Translations under genes and position numbers: made by a program
The notes under the pieces: generated by a model
Told to the model about the DNA's origin: nothing
Database searches by the model: none
Seen by the model: only the letters and a program-made list of their open reading frames with translations
NCBI GenBank assembly: GCA_029167225.1
Contig: JARFNK010000031.1
Span: forward strand, 1-61,983
Source of the DNA: Sphingobium arseniciresistens
GTDB lineage: Bacteria; Pseudomonadota; Alphaproteobacteria; Sphingomonadales; Sphingomonadaceae
Direction of reading: 5' to 3'
DNA length: 61,983 bases
Shown here: positions 34,047 to 42,716 of the stretch, piece after piece
Layout of the letters: each line of letters opens with the position of its first letter
How positions within the stretch are numbered: the stretch's first letter is position 1

Positions 34047-35948
34047 ATGGCGCTGAGCGCTGAAGGCCGTCGGGGTGTCGCAAGGATCGGCCTAGTCCTG
34101 GTTGCCATTGTCGTGGCTGTCATCCTCGCGATCGGAGCATTCCCGATCGGCGAATTCAAAGGGGCGATCGAGGAGCGTCTCTCAGCGCGTCTAGGGGCAG
34201 ACATCAGGATAGGGGCGGTCAGACGAAACGGCTTTTTCTCGTTCAGGCCCGTGATCACGTTGGAGGACCTGCGGATTGCGCAGCCAAGCTGGGCGGGGAA
34301 GGGCGACATGGTCCATGCCAGGTCCATCCAGGCGCGTGTGGCGGTGCTCCCTCTGCTCATAGGTCGTGCGCCTCGGCTGGAGGATGTCACCGCAACGGGG
34401 CTGAACCTATCGCTGGTCCGGGACCGCGATGGACGGGCCAACTGGGAGGGCAGGGACAAGCCTCACCGGAGCGATGACGACGAAGGGAGAGGCCTTGCGG
34501 ACGTTTTTATAAGGGGCGGACACCTGTCGCTCCGGGACGACAAGCGATCGTTGGCCATCTCCGGCAAGTTCAAGGCGGGTGAAGCAGGTGTCCGGGCGGA
34601 AATGAAGGGACGCTTTCATGACATTCCGGCGAGCCTTACATTTGTCGGCGCGCCCATCGTCGGATTGGCATCCGACGCCCGATATCCCTTCCACTTGAAG
34701 CTCTCGTCGCCCCTGCTCCAGCTGGACGCCCGCGGCGCGTCGACTGGCGCCTTGAACCTCAGGAACATGTCGCTGGACATTAAGGCGAAGGCCTCGAACC
34801 TCAAATATCTCGACGATGTCATCGAGGCAGGGCTGTTCGGCACGACGCCCATAGATCTGACCGCGAAGGTCAGACATTCCGGGCGGGATTGGTTCGTGGA
34901 CAAATTGACCGGTCGGATCGGATCCTCGCGGCTGACGGCCAAGGCCACGGTGCTGAAGCGAGACGAACGGACCAAGATCGATGCCGATGTGCATTTCGCG
35001 GCGTTCGGCTTCGACGATCTCTCCGATGCGGAGGGGAAGGCGAGGGACGCCGCGATCAAGGCGCAGATCGGTCCTCGTGTGCTGCCGGGGACACGGATAA
35101 ATCTCGCGAAGGTGGGCCCTACCGATGGGTGTATCCGTTTCAAGGCGGATCGTTTGCTTCTGGGCAACTCGGCCTTCAGGACGCTTGCCGGCACGATCGT
35201 CCTCGAAGGTAAGTTGCTTCGGATCGAGAACATCGTCGCAGGGATGTCCAGCGGCAGGATGACTGGGTTCCTCGAAGTGGACCAGAGGAACGGGGCCCAC
35301 CATCCCAAGTTGTCGATCGATCTCAGGTTCGCGGACGGGCGCCTGGAAACCGCCATTGGCAGCAAGGACGTCACAGGCCCGCTTCATGGCCGCGTCGCCC
35401 TTGCAGGCACAGGGGACACCATCCGCGAGGCACTGGCGACGGCGAATGGTCGCGCGGGATTGGTCGTGGAGGGTGGAACGATAAAGCGGACCGTTGCCGC
35501 CGTTCTCGGTCAGGATCTGGGAAAGGCGATAGGCGCGGTTTTGCGCGACAAGGACGCGGAGGTCCCGCTGCGATGCCTTGTGGTCGGTTTCGCGGCTCTC
35601 CGGGGAGATCTCGTGGCCAGGGACTTCATCGCAGACACGGGCATTTCGTCAGGAACCGGAAGAGGACGAATCTCGCTCGCGTCCGAGCGGATAAGCCTCT
35701 CGATCAGTGGGCAGTCCAGGAACCCAAGCGTTCTCAGATTGGAGGACCCGATCGGCGTGGGTGGAACGCTGTCCTCCCCGACGATCTCTGCGGCGGGCAA
35801 GCCCCCGGGGAGTAAGCTCGATGGGGGCGGGATCATCTCGGCGGTCGGCAAGTCGATCGGCAGGGCATTAGGTATCGGAAAGAAGGAACGGACCTTCGTT
35901 ACCCCAGCTCCCATCGACTGCAGAGCTGCGGCGCGGCGGGTTCTCTGA
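34047..35948 (+). CDS. AsmA-family protein
   Basis: A 633-residue protein with a single N-terminal transmembrane helix (IGLVLVAIVVAVILAIGAFP) and a long periplasmic repeating beta-groove. RLSARLGADIRIGAVRRNGF, ITLEDLRIAQPSWAGKGDM and RAPRLEDVTATGLNLSLVRD are the AsmA N-domain; the C-domain shows GRAGLVVEGGTIKRTVAAVL. AsmA-like proteins bridge inner and outer membranes and carry phospholipids. The ATG at 34047 has GAGGAG six bases upstream. It lies 88 bp after the FNT gene, so may share its transcript. Confidence 0.88.
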   Translation: MALSAEGRRGVARIGLVLVAIVVAVILAIGAFPIGEFKGAIEERLSARLGADIRIGAVRRNGFFSFRPVITLEDLRIAQPSWAGKGDMVHARSIQARVAVLPLLIGRAPRLEDVTATGLNLSLVRDRDGRANWEGRDKPHRSDDDEGRGLADVFIRGGHLSLRDDKRSLAISGKFKAGEAGVRAEMKGRFHDIPASLTFVGAPIVGLASDARYPFHLKLSSPLLQLDARGASTGALNLRNMSLDIKAKASNLKYLDDVIEAGLFGTTPIDLTAKVRHSGRDWFVDKLTGRIGSSRLTAKATVLKRDERTKIDADVHFAAFGFDDLSDAEGKARDAAIKAQIGPRVLPGTRINLAKVGPTDGCIRFKADRLLLGNSAFRTLAGTIVLEGKLLRIENIVAGMSSGRMTGFLEVDQRNGAHHPKLSIDLRFADGRLETAIGSKDVTGPLHGRVALAGTGDTIREALATANGRAGLVVEGGTIKRTVAAVLGQDLGKAIGAVLRDKDAEVPLRCLVVGFAALRGDLVARDFIADTGISSGTGRGRISLASERISLSISGQSRNPSVLRLEDPIGVGGTLSSPTISAAGKPPGSKLDGGGIISAVGKSIGRALGIGKKERTFVTPAPIDCRAAARRVL

Positions 35949-36642
35949 ACTGGCTCTCAGTCGGCTGCCCGCGCCCTTTCGACCCTCGGCGGCCCTGCAT
36001 GGTTGGCGATCCGCCGCGTCACTTACCCGGTTTCGATAGCCGCTTCGCACTGCCGCTAACCCGCTTGTAGATCTGGGCCATCGAACTGGAGGGCAATGCT
36101 GATTCATGACGAAACGGAGTGCCCAAAGCTGTCGAGGTTTGAGTGCGCCCATTGTGCCCAATTTTCGAATTGCACTTCCACGAAATTCTTTCGCGGGCGG
36201 CGGGATCAAATTCCGACAATCCCTTAACACTTTTCCTTCGACCACAATGGCGGAAGACAGCACGCGCAAAACTTATATCTGACCAGCATCGTTATAATGG
36301 GGCATCGGCTTGACGCGGCGGTGCGCTGCTGAAAGGCTCGGTCCATTTTATGGACTCAGCGTCGAAAGGCAGAAATTCTGCGGTCACAGGACGCGGGCAA
36401 AACCTGCGACGCCGCGGGCTGGTGGCAACTGTAAAGCTGGCTTTGCCGCTGGCGGCAATACAGGGCTGGCGCGACCTTCAAATTCCCTTTCGCAGTGGAA
36501 ATGCGCAACGGCCATCGGTGAACTTTGCTTCCTGCGGAACGACCCGTCGTTTGAGATGTTCAGCATGCCATGCTGGTCGAGGTCCTAGGGCCTTGCCGAC
36601 ACGAGGCCTCAAAGTGGCTTCGGGCCGAGCGACGGGGGGTGG
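35949..36642. other. Non-coding stretch before the hybrid kinase
   Basis: 694 bp without a supported gene. Several open frames exist on both strands but none shows a family motif, ribosome site or consistent codon use. The right end carries GGGGGGTGG directly before the kinase ATG. The segment follows the AsmA gene and probably includes old gene debris plus the kinase promoter. Confidence 0.5.
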
Positions 36643-39600
36643 ATGGAGCAGATGGGTAGGAGCGGCCACTGGCCTTGTTTTCTCGCCGCCGGCGGGGAGA
36701 TGGCCCGCCGCATTGGAGCACATGACTGGAGCACCACGCCAATCGGGCCGATCGAACAGTGGTCGGCCAGCCTCAGGCATACCGTCAGCCTGATGCTCGA
36801 AAGCCCAACGCCCCTTGTGCTGCTTTGGGGTGAGCTTGGGGTCATGATCTACAATGATGCTTATTCAGCATTTGCGGGAGGTCGCGACAGCGGCCTGCTG
36901 GGATCGGCCGTTCGCGAAGGATGGGGCGAGGTTGCCGACTTTAATGACAACGTCATGCGCGTGTGCCTGGCTGGGGGGAGGCTGAGCTATAAAGATCAGG
37001 AGCTTACTCTCTATCGCCAGGGCTTCCCTGAGCAGGTCTTCATGAACCTCGACTATTCGCCCGTGCGCGGCGACGATGGCGAGCCCGCAGGGGTTCTGGC
37101 AGTCGTTGTTGAGACGACCGAACTCCACGCCGCTCGCGATGATCTTCATAAGAGCCAGATAAAACTGCAGTTTTTCGATGACCTTGGTCGCGCAGTCATC
37201 GATTGCCGTGGTGCTGATGAAATATTAGCGATTACCACGCGCATGACCGCAGAACATCTGGGGCTGTCCAACTGCGCCTATGCAGACATGGACGAGGACC
37301 AGAATGGTTTTACAATTCGCGGCGATTGGAACATGCCAGGAACAATTTCGATCGTTGGTCACTACGAGCTCGCAGATTTTGGAACTTTGGCTGTGCGGGA
37401 GCTTGGCGCTGGCAGGCCGCTCATCATCAATGACAACAAGGCCGAACTGCTGCCGGAAGAGGCTCGAACGTTCCAGGATATCGGCATCGCCGCCACGATC
37501 TGCATACCGCTGGTCAAACACGGCCGCTTGATGGCGCTGATGGCCGTTCACGACAAGGTACCGCATCGATGGTCTGATTATGAGCTGTCTGTTATTCGAG
37601 AGGTCACGGAGCGATCCTGGGCTCACGTCCAGCGGGTCGGCGCCGAGAGCACGATGCGGGCCCGCGAAGCACGCTATCGTCAGATTCTCGATAGCGCGAC
37701 CGATTATGGCATCGTCGCCACCGATGCCGATGGTCTCATTACCTTGTGGAACTTCGGCGCCTCGACCATCCTGGGCTGGACCGAGGCGGAAATGCTTGGG
37801 CAGCCAATGGCCACCTTTTTTACGGCGGAGGATCGCGCCGCCGGACGACCCGCGGCAAAGCGTGCGGAAGCGTTGATGACCGGCCACGCCCATGATGCAC
37901 GCTGGCACGTGAAAAAATCGGGAGACCGCTTCTGGGGTCTCAGTGAAATGACGCTGCTCCATGACGATACAGGCGCTCCGGTCGGCTTTGTGAAGCTGAT
38001 CCACGACCGGACCCGGGAATATGAAGCCGAGGAAGCTCTTCGCGTCAGTGAGGATCGCTTGCGTCGTGCACAGGTGGCAGGCGGGGTGGGGTTGTTTGCC
38101 ATCGATATTGCTGCCCGGATGATCTCAGGAACGGCGGAATTCTGCAATATTTTCGGTATCGAACGCTGCAGCCAGGTGTCGACGCAAGTCATCGAGAACC
38201 TCGTTATACCGGAGGACCGAGACCGCATTTCGAACGACGCCCGCCGCCGGGACGGCTCGGCTGATCTTGATGTTGTCTATCGGGTACGCCGCGCCGATAC
38301 CAATGAAGTGCGTACGATAGCGCGTAAGGCAGAATATGAATTCGACGAGGCTGGCGTGCCCGTCCGGCTGATCGGCGTCGTGCAAGATGTTACCGAACGG
38401 CTTCGTATTCAACTCGCGCTGGAAAGGAGCGAGGCGCAGTTCAGTGCGCTTGCCCAACATATGCCGAACCAGGTCTGGACGGCCCGCGCCGATGGCTCGT
38501 TCGACTGGTTCAATGATCGGGTTTACGCGTATTCGGGTGCCGAGCCCGGCAGCCTTGAGGGCCGTGGCTGGTACAGCCTGGTGTACCCTGACGACATGCC
38601 GCAGGCAGCCGCACGCTGGGCCAGCGCGGTGGAAAGGGGGGAAGTTTATGAGGCGGAGTTGCGCTTGCGTGGTGCTCAAGGTGCGTACCGATGGCATCTA
38701 ACGCGTGCCGTTCCGCTGACCGACGCGAGTGGCGCAATTACCGCCTGGGTCGGTACGCATACCGAAATCGAGGCGCAAAAACAGGCGGAAGCAGCTTTCT
38801 CTCAAGATCGGGACCGCCTCTGGGCGATCAGTCAGGATATACTCCTTGTCTGCGACTATGAGGGCAGGATCACCGCTATCAATCCCTCGGCCCAGCGTAT
38901 GCTGGGGTGGGCAGAGGAGGAAATGGTCGGCCATCTCCTGACTGATTTCGTGCATCCCGATGATCTTTCGGTGACGGTGGCTGAGATCGGCAAAATCGCA
39001 AAAGGGGCGGCGACGCTGGCGTTCGAGAACCGCTATCGCACTCGCGAGGGGCAGTATCGGTTGCTTGACTGGACAGCCGTGCCAGACGGCACGCGTATCC
39101 ATGGCGTTGGCCGCGATATCACCGAGCATCGCGCTGTCGAAGATGCATTGCGGCAAAGCCAAAAGATGGAGGCTGTTGGCCAGCTGACCGGAGGAATTGC
39201 GCATGACTTCAATAATTTACTGCAGGGAATTTCCGGCAGCCTTGATATTATGCAGAGCCGGATTGCCCATGGCCGCATGGATGATCTCACGCGCTGGCTA
39301 ACCGGGGCTAGGAACTCGGCAGACCGGGCGGCTGCGCTTACGCACCGGCTTTTGGCATTCTCGCGCCGCCAGCCGCTCGATCCGCGGCCGGTTCGCGCCA
39401 ATCCGTTGATTACCTCCATGGAGGATATGCTGAGGCGGACTCTTGGTGAGCACGTCGCCCTCCAACTCATGCTGGGTGACGATCTGTGGCTGACGAGATG
39501 CGATCCGAACCAGCTTGAAAGTGCTATTCTCAATCTCGTCATCAACGCTCGTGATGCCATGCCCGGCGGTGGGACGCTCACAGTCGAATCTTTCAATGCC

Positions 39601-40326
39601 CATTTGGACAGCCGATACCTAGCAGAGCATCGAGATGTGACCCCAGGGGAATATGTCTGCATCTGCGTAAGCGACACCGGTATGGGAATGACCAAGGACA
39701 CGATCGCGCGCGCTTTCGAACCCTTTTTCACGACAAAGCCGATCGGCCAAGGGACCGGCCTGGGCTTGTCGATGATCTATGGCTTCACGCGGCAGTCAGA
39801 AGGCTATGTCCGTATCTATTCCGAGATCGACAAGGGGACGAGCATCAAAATCTATCTGCCTCGTCATCCAGATGAGGTGGAGGCTGAGGCTGTAGTCCCG
39901 ACGCTGTCGAACGTCCCCGGGTCGGATGCAGGGGAGACTGTGCTGGTCATCGAGGATGAGGCAGTCGTGCGACGTCTCATCGTGGAAATCCTTGGCGAAC
40001 TGGGATATCGCGCGATCGAAGCCGATGACGGCCCTAAAGGCCTCGATATATTGCAATCTGAACAGCGGATCGACCTTCTCATTACCGATATCGGCCTGCC
40101 GGGACTCAATGGTCGACAGGTGGCGGACGCCGCGCGCGTCACGCGCCCGGGCCTTAAAGTGCTTTTTATGACAGGATATGCCGAGAATGCTGCAGTGGCC
40201 TCAGGGTTTTTGGAGCCAGGCATGGCCATGATCACGAAGCCGTTCGCAATGGACTTTCTGGTGAGCCGCATTCACGAGATCTTGGAAGGCGGCAGCTCCG
40301 AGCGACAGCTTGCGCCTCGCGCTTAG
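36643..40326 (+). CDS. Hybrid sensor histidine kinase with PAS and GAF domains and C-terminal receiver
   Basis: A 1227-residue cytoplasmic kinase with no membrane segment. An N-terminal PAS-like domain (IGPIEQWSASLRHTVSLMLE) is followed by a GAF domain (about 170-330, with GAGRPLIINDNKAELLPEEA), then PAS/PAC domains at about 345-845 (TDYGIVATDADGLITLWNFG, MPNQVWTARADGSFDWFNDR). The HisKA box is GQLTGGIAHDFNNLLQGISG with His854. The ATPase shows NLVINARDAMPGGGT and GQGTGLGLSMIYGF. The receiver (TVLVIEDEAVVRR) has the phospho-acceptor in LLITDIGLPG (Asp1149). Multi-sensor kinases of this type sense light, redox or small ligands; no chromophore Cys motif is evident. A broken response regulator lies 4 kb upstream. 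Confidence 0.95.
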   Translation: MEQMGRSGHWPCFLAAGGEMARRIGAHDWSTTPIGPIEQWSASLRHTVSLMLESPTPLVLLWGELGVMIYNDAYSAFAGGRDSGLLGSAVREGWGEVADFNDNVMRVCLAGGRLSYKDQELTLYRQGFPEQVFMNLDYSPVRGDDGEPAGVLAVVVETTELHAARDDLHKSQIKLQFFDDLGRAVIDCRGADEILAITTRMTAEHLGLSNCAYADMDEDQNGFTIRGDWNMPGTISIVGHYELADFGTLAVRELGAGRPLIINDNKAELLPEEARTFQDIGIAATICIPLVKHGRLMALMAVHDKVPHRWSDYELSVIREVTERSWAHVQRVGAESTMRAREARYRQILDSATDYGIVATDADGLITLWNFGASTILGWTEAEMLGQPMATFFTAEDRAAGRPAAKRAEALMTGHAHDARWHVKKSGDRFWGLSEMTLLHDDTGAPVGFVKLIHDRTREYEAEEALRVSEDRLRRAQVAGGVGLFAIDIAARMISGTAEFCNIFGIERCSQVSTQVIENLVIPEDRDRISNDARRRDGSADLDVVYRVRRADTNEVRTIARKAEYEFDEAGVPVRLIGVVQDVTERLRIQLALERSEAQFSALAQHMPNQVWTARADGSFDWFNDRVYAYSGAEPGSLEGRGWYSLVYPDDMPQAAARWASAVERGEVYEAELRLRGAQGAYRWHLTRAVPLTDASGAITAWVGTHTEIEAQKQAEAAFSQDRDRLWAISQDILLVCDYEGRITAINPSAQRMLGWAEEEMVGHLLTDFVHPDDLSVTVAEIGKIAKGAATLAFENRYRTREGQYRLLDWTAVPDGTRIHGVGRDITEHRAVEDALRQSQKMEAVGQLTGGIAHDFNNLLQGISGSLDIMQSRIAHGRMDDLTRWLTGARNSADRAAALTHRLLAFSRRQPLDPRPVRANPLITSMEDMLRRTLGEHVALQLMLGDDLWLTRCDPNQLESAILNLVINARDAMPGGGTLTVESFNAHLDSRYLAEHRDVTPGEYVCICVSDTGMGMTKDTIARAFEPFFTTKPIGQGTGLGLSMIYGFTRQSEGYVRIYSEIDKGTSIKIYLPRHPDEVEAEAVVPTLSNVPGSDAGETVLVIEDEAVVRRLIVEILGELGYRAIEADDGPKGLDILQSEQRIDLLITDIGLPGLNGRQVADAARVTRPGLKVLFMTGYAENAAVASGFLEPGMAMITKPFAMDFLVSRIHEILEGGSSERQLAPRA

Positions 40327-40511
40327 CCAGGAGTTCCAGGACGGAGGCGGCGCATAACGGGATAGAGAAAGGGGCAGTTCGCGCCCCACCCCAGTTCGAA
40401 AGGCGCCGCCGCCAAAATATTTCCGGCGCCGGCACTTCTCCTCCCTAATCGCCATTGCAAGCTGGGCGAGATAGTCGATCATGCATTGGCCCAGCATGAA
40501 GATGAGGTCCT

Positions 40512-41222
40512 ATGATATTCGACGATTTCCTGAGCCATCGTCGCGGCGAGCAAATTTCCCCCGAAGATCGCCAGGCGCTCGAATCTTCTGTCGATGAAGT
40601 CCGGTCTCTGCCTGCACGCATGACGCTCGTGCAGAAAGGTGAGACTGTCAATTTCAGTACCTATCTCGTCGAGGGCCTGATTTGCCGATACATGGATGAC
40701 CGGGAGGGCCTGCGGCAGCTTGTGGCCGTTCACGTGCCTGGCGACTTCGTCGATCTTCATGCATATCCGTTAAAGCATCTCGACCACGACGTCGCGACCC
40801 TTACGGTGTGCAAGGTTGCGACAGTACCGCACCGAAATCTTGACATTTTGATGCGCGAGCGACCGGAGCTGGCCAAACTCTTGTGGTTCAGCACGCTTCT
40901 TGACGCCGCCGTGCATCGAGAGTGGATTTTCCGCCTGGGCCGTTTGAACGCGATAGCGCGCGTCGGGCATTTTTTCTGCGAAATCGAGGCCAAGCTGCGC
41001 GCCGTTGGCCTGAGCGATGGCATCAGCTTTGAACTCGCCATGACCCAAAACGATCTGGGTGAGGCCTGCGGTATAACGGCTGTCCATAGGAACCGAATGC
41101 TGCGCACTTTGAAGGAGCGGGGACTGCTGCAGATGAGGGCCAGCCAGGTCCAGATACTCAACAGGTTGGGGCTTGCGCGGCTGAGCGAATTCGATCCGGC
41201 CTATCTGTTCATCGATGAATAG
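40512..41222 (+). CDS. Crp/Fnr-family transcriptional regulator
   Basis: A 236-residue regulator with a cyclic-nucleotide-binding-like beta roll (RMTLVQKGETVNFSTYLVEG, LVAVHVPGDFVDLHAYPLKH) and a C-terminal winged helix (AMTQNDLGEACGITAVHRNR, MLRTLKERGLLQMRASQVQI). It lacks the N-terminal cysteine set of oxygen-sensing Fnr. The GDFVDLHAYPL stretch is the type found in sphingomonad and rhizobial Crp paralogues next to PAS kinases. It is 185 bp after the hybrid kinase; joint signalling is plausible but not shown by the sequence. Confidence 0.92.
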   Translation: MIFDDFLSHRRGEQISPEDRQALESSVDEVRSLPARMTLVQKGETVNFSTYLVEGLICRYMDDREGLRQLVAVHVPGDFVDLHAYPLKHLDHDVATLTVCKVATVPHRNLDILMRERPELAKLLWFSTLLDAAVHREWIFRLGRLNAIARVGHFFCEIEAKLRAVGLSDGISFELAMTQNDLGEACGITAVHRNRMLRTLKERGLLQMRASQVQILNRLGLARLSEFDPAYLFIDE

Positions 41223-41272
41223 GAACTCTGCGCGATAGCCCGCCGTTAAAGTGGCTATCGACAGGAGATGGT

Positions 41273-41452
41273 ATGCCAAACTCAGGAATCCAGGACATGG
41301 CCGGCACAGCGGTCGCGGAAGAGGGGATCGTCCTGCTCGACGGACCGAGTGGCGTTGCGGTCTCCATGACAGCCGACGCTGCCGAATGGACGGGGAAGGC
41401 GTTGATCCGTGCAGCTGAAGAAGCCCGCGACCAGATTGCTGGGCCTGATTAG
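41273..41452 (+). CDS. Conserved small protein (59 residues)
   Basis: A short gene with AGGAG 4-8 bases before the ATG, 50 bp after the Crp/Fnr-like gene. It reads MPNSGIQDMAGTAVAEEGIV, then LLDGPSGVAVSMTADAAEWT and GKALIRAAEEARDQIAGPD. GIVLLDGPSGVAVSMTADAA followed by a helical AAEEAR tail is a pattern I associate with small uncharacterised sphingomonad proteins. There are no membrane segments and it is mildly acidic. Codon use matches neighbouring genes. Function unknown. Confidence 0.7.
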   Translation: MPNSGIQDMAGTAVAEEGIVLLDGPSGVAVSMTADAAEWTGKALIRAAEEARDQIAGPD

Positions 41453-41606
41453 GTCCGCACTCATCATATGGACGCAATCGTGATGATCTCGATCAGTGCT
41501 GGGAACCTTCATGCTGGAAAAACGCTCCCCCTTGAAATCGTTCCGCTTACTGGTTTTGCCCATGTAAATGAACGACAATAGAATGTTCATGATATGGGAT
41601 TTGCTC

Positions 41607-42449
41607 ATGCTGATACGTGCCGGCTATGATCTCACTTTCAATACAGATGCCCCGACAGAAATGATTACAATGCTGAGTGTGCGCCCATCGCGTATGGTCG
41701 ACCTGAGAACATCTCATCAGATTGTAACTGATCGTGGGATCACCTTGTTTGACGATCAAGACGCCTATGGGAATATATGCACGCGCTTTGTTCTCCAGCC
41801 GGGGACGACGCGCATATCATGTGATTTCATCATAGCAGATGACGGTCAGGTTGATCGGCAGTGTCCCACAGCGCCTCAGCATGAGATCAATGATTTGCCG
41901 GCAGATGTGCTGATCTTTCTTGCGGGCAGTCGCTATTGCGAAACCGAGCTGCTTTCGGGGGTCGCATGGCAATTATTCGGTCATGTCCCGGCGGGATGGC
42001 GACGTGTCCAGGCGATCGTCGATTTCGTGCATGATCATCTAACCTACGGTTATTGCCACGCGAGGGCGACCAGAACGGCATGGGAAGCATATCAGGAAAA
42101 GGTCGGCGTATGCCGCGATTTTGCCCATTTGGCGGTTGCGCTTTGCCGCTGCATGAACATCCCGGCGCGCTACTGCAGTGGATATCTCGGTGATATCGGT
42201 ATTGAACCAGTAGACGTGCCGATGGATTTTCACGCTTGGTTCGAAGTCTATCTTGGTGGAGAATGGTACAGTTTCGATGCGCGTCATCGCATACCACGCA
42301 TCGGACGTATCTTGATGGCATGTGGTCGCGATGCAGCCGACACGGCACTGACAACCGCCTTCGGCCCATTGGAACTCGTAGGGTTCAAAGTCCATACAGA
42401 TGAAGTCACCGCGGAGTTTGAGCATCGTAGCCATCGCATGGCGGCCTGA
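41607..42449 (+). CDS. Transglutaminase-like protein
   Basis: A 280-residue protein starting MLIRAGYDLTFNTDAPTEMI, with GGGA upstream; an ATG at 41568 is in frame but has no ribosome site. An N-terminal bacterial transglutaminase-like beta domain precedes the papain-like core. VGVCRDFAHLAVALCRCMNI holds Cys169, VPMDFHAWFEVYLGG His209 and WYSFDARHR Asp224, a complete Cys-His-Asp triad. Members are cysteine proteases or amidases of unknown substrate, often cytoplasmic. AT-richer codon choice than the flanks (for example ATA and CTT) is mild. Confidence 0.88.
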   Translation: MLIRAGYDLTFNTDAPTEMITMLSVRPSRMVDLRTSHQIVTDRGITLFDDQDAYGNICTRFVLQPGTTRISCDFIIADDGQVDRQCPTAPQHEINDLPADVLIFLAGSRYCETELLSGVAWQLFGHVPAGWRRVQAIVDFVHDHLTYGYCHARATRTAWEAYQEKVGVCRDFAHLAVALCRCMNIPARYCSGYLGDIGIEPVDVPMDFHAWFEVYLGGEWYSFDARHRIPRIGRILMACGRDAADTALTTAFGPLELVGFKVHTDEVTAEFEHRSHRMAA

Positions 42450-42716
42450 ACCTCGAGTACCACAGGCACAGCGGCACTCAATTGCTTCAGCTAGGGCCGG
42501 AACGGGGCTGCATCCGCGCCTGATTCCGGTAGACGATCTGCAATCGCAGATGAGAAGACATGCTCGGCCCGGTATCGGAATACTCCAAGCCTTGGCGATA
42601 AGCATGAAAGCTTTTTGCAATGGCTGTAGCGCTGAGCCGCATTTGTAAGCTCATTAGCTGCACTTCTATCCGTTCATAAGACATTTGCAGCGCATCTGCA
42701 TGGTTCAATCTTCATC

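Noticed and set aside
36310-36793. Open frames of 92-147 codons before the hybrid kinase
   Set aside because: No ribosome site, no family motif, Arg/Ser/Gly-rich composition typical of chance frames in GC-rich DNA.
42487-42708. 73-codon minus-strand frame between the transglutaminase-like and GH2 genes
   Set aside because: Helical-looking sequence but no motif or ribosome site that I recognise; not enough to call a gene.
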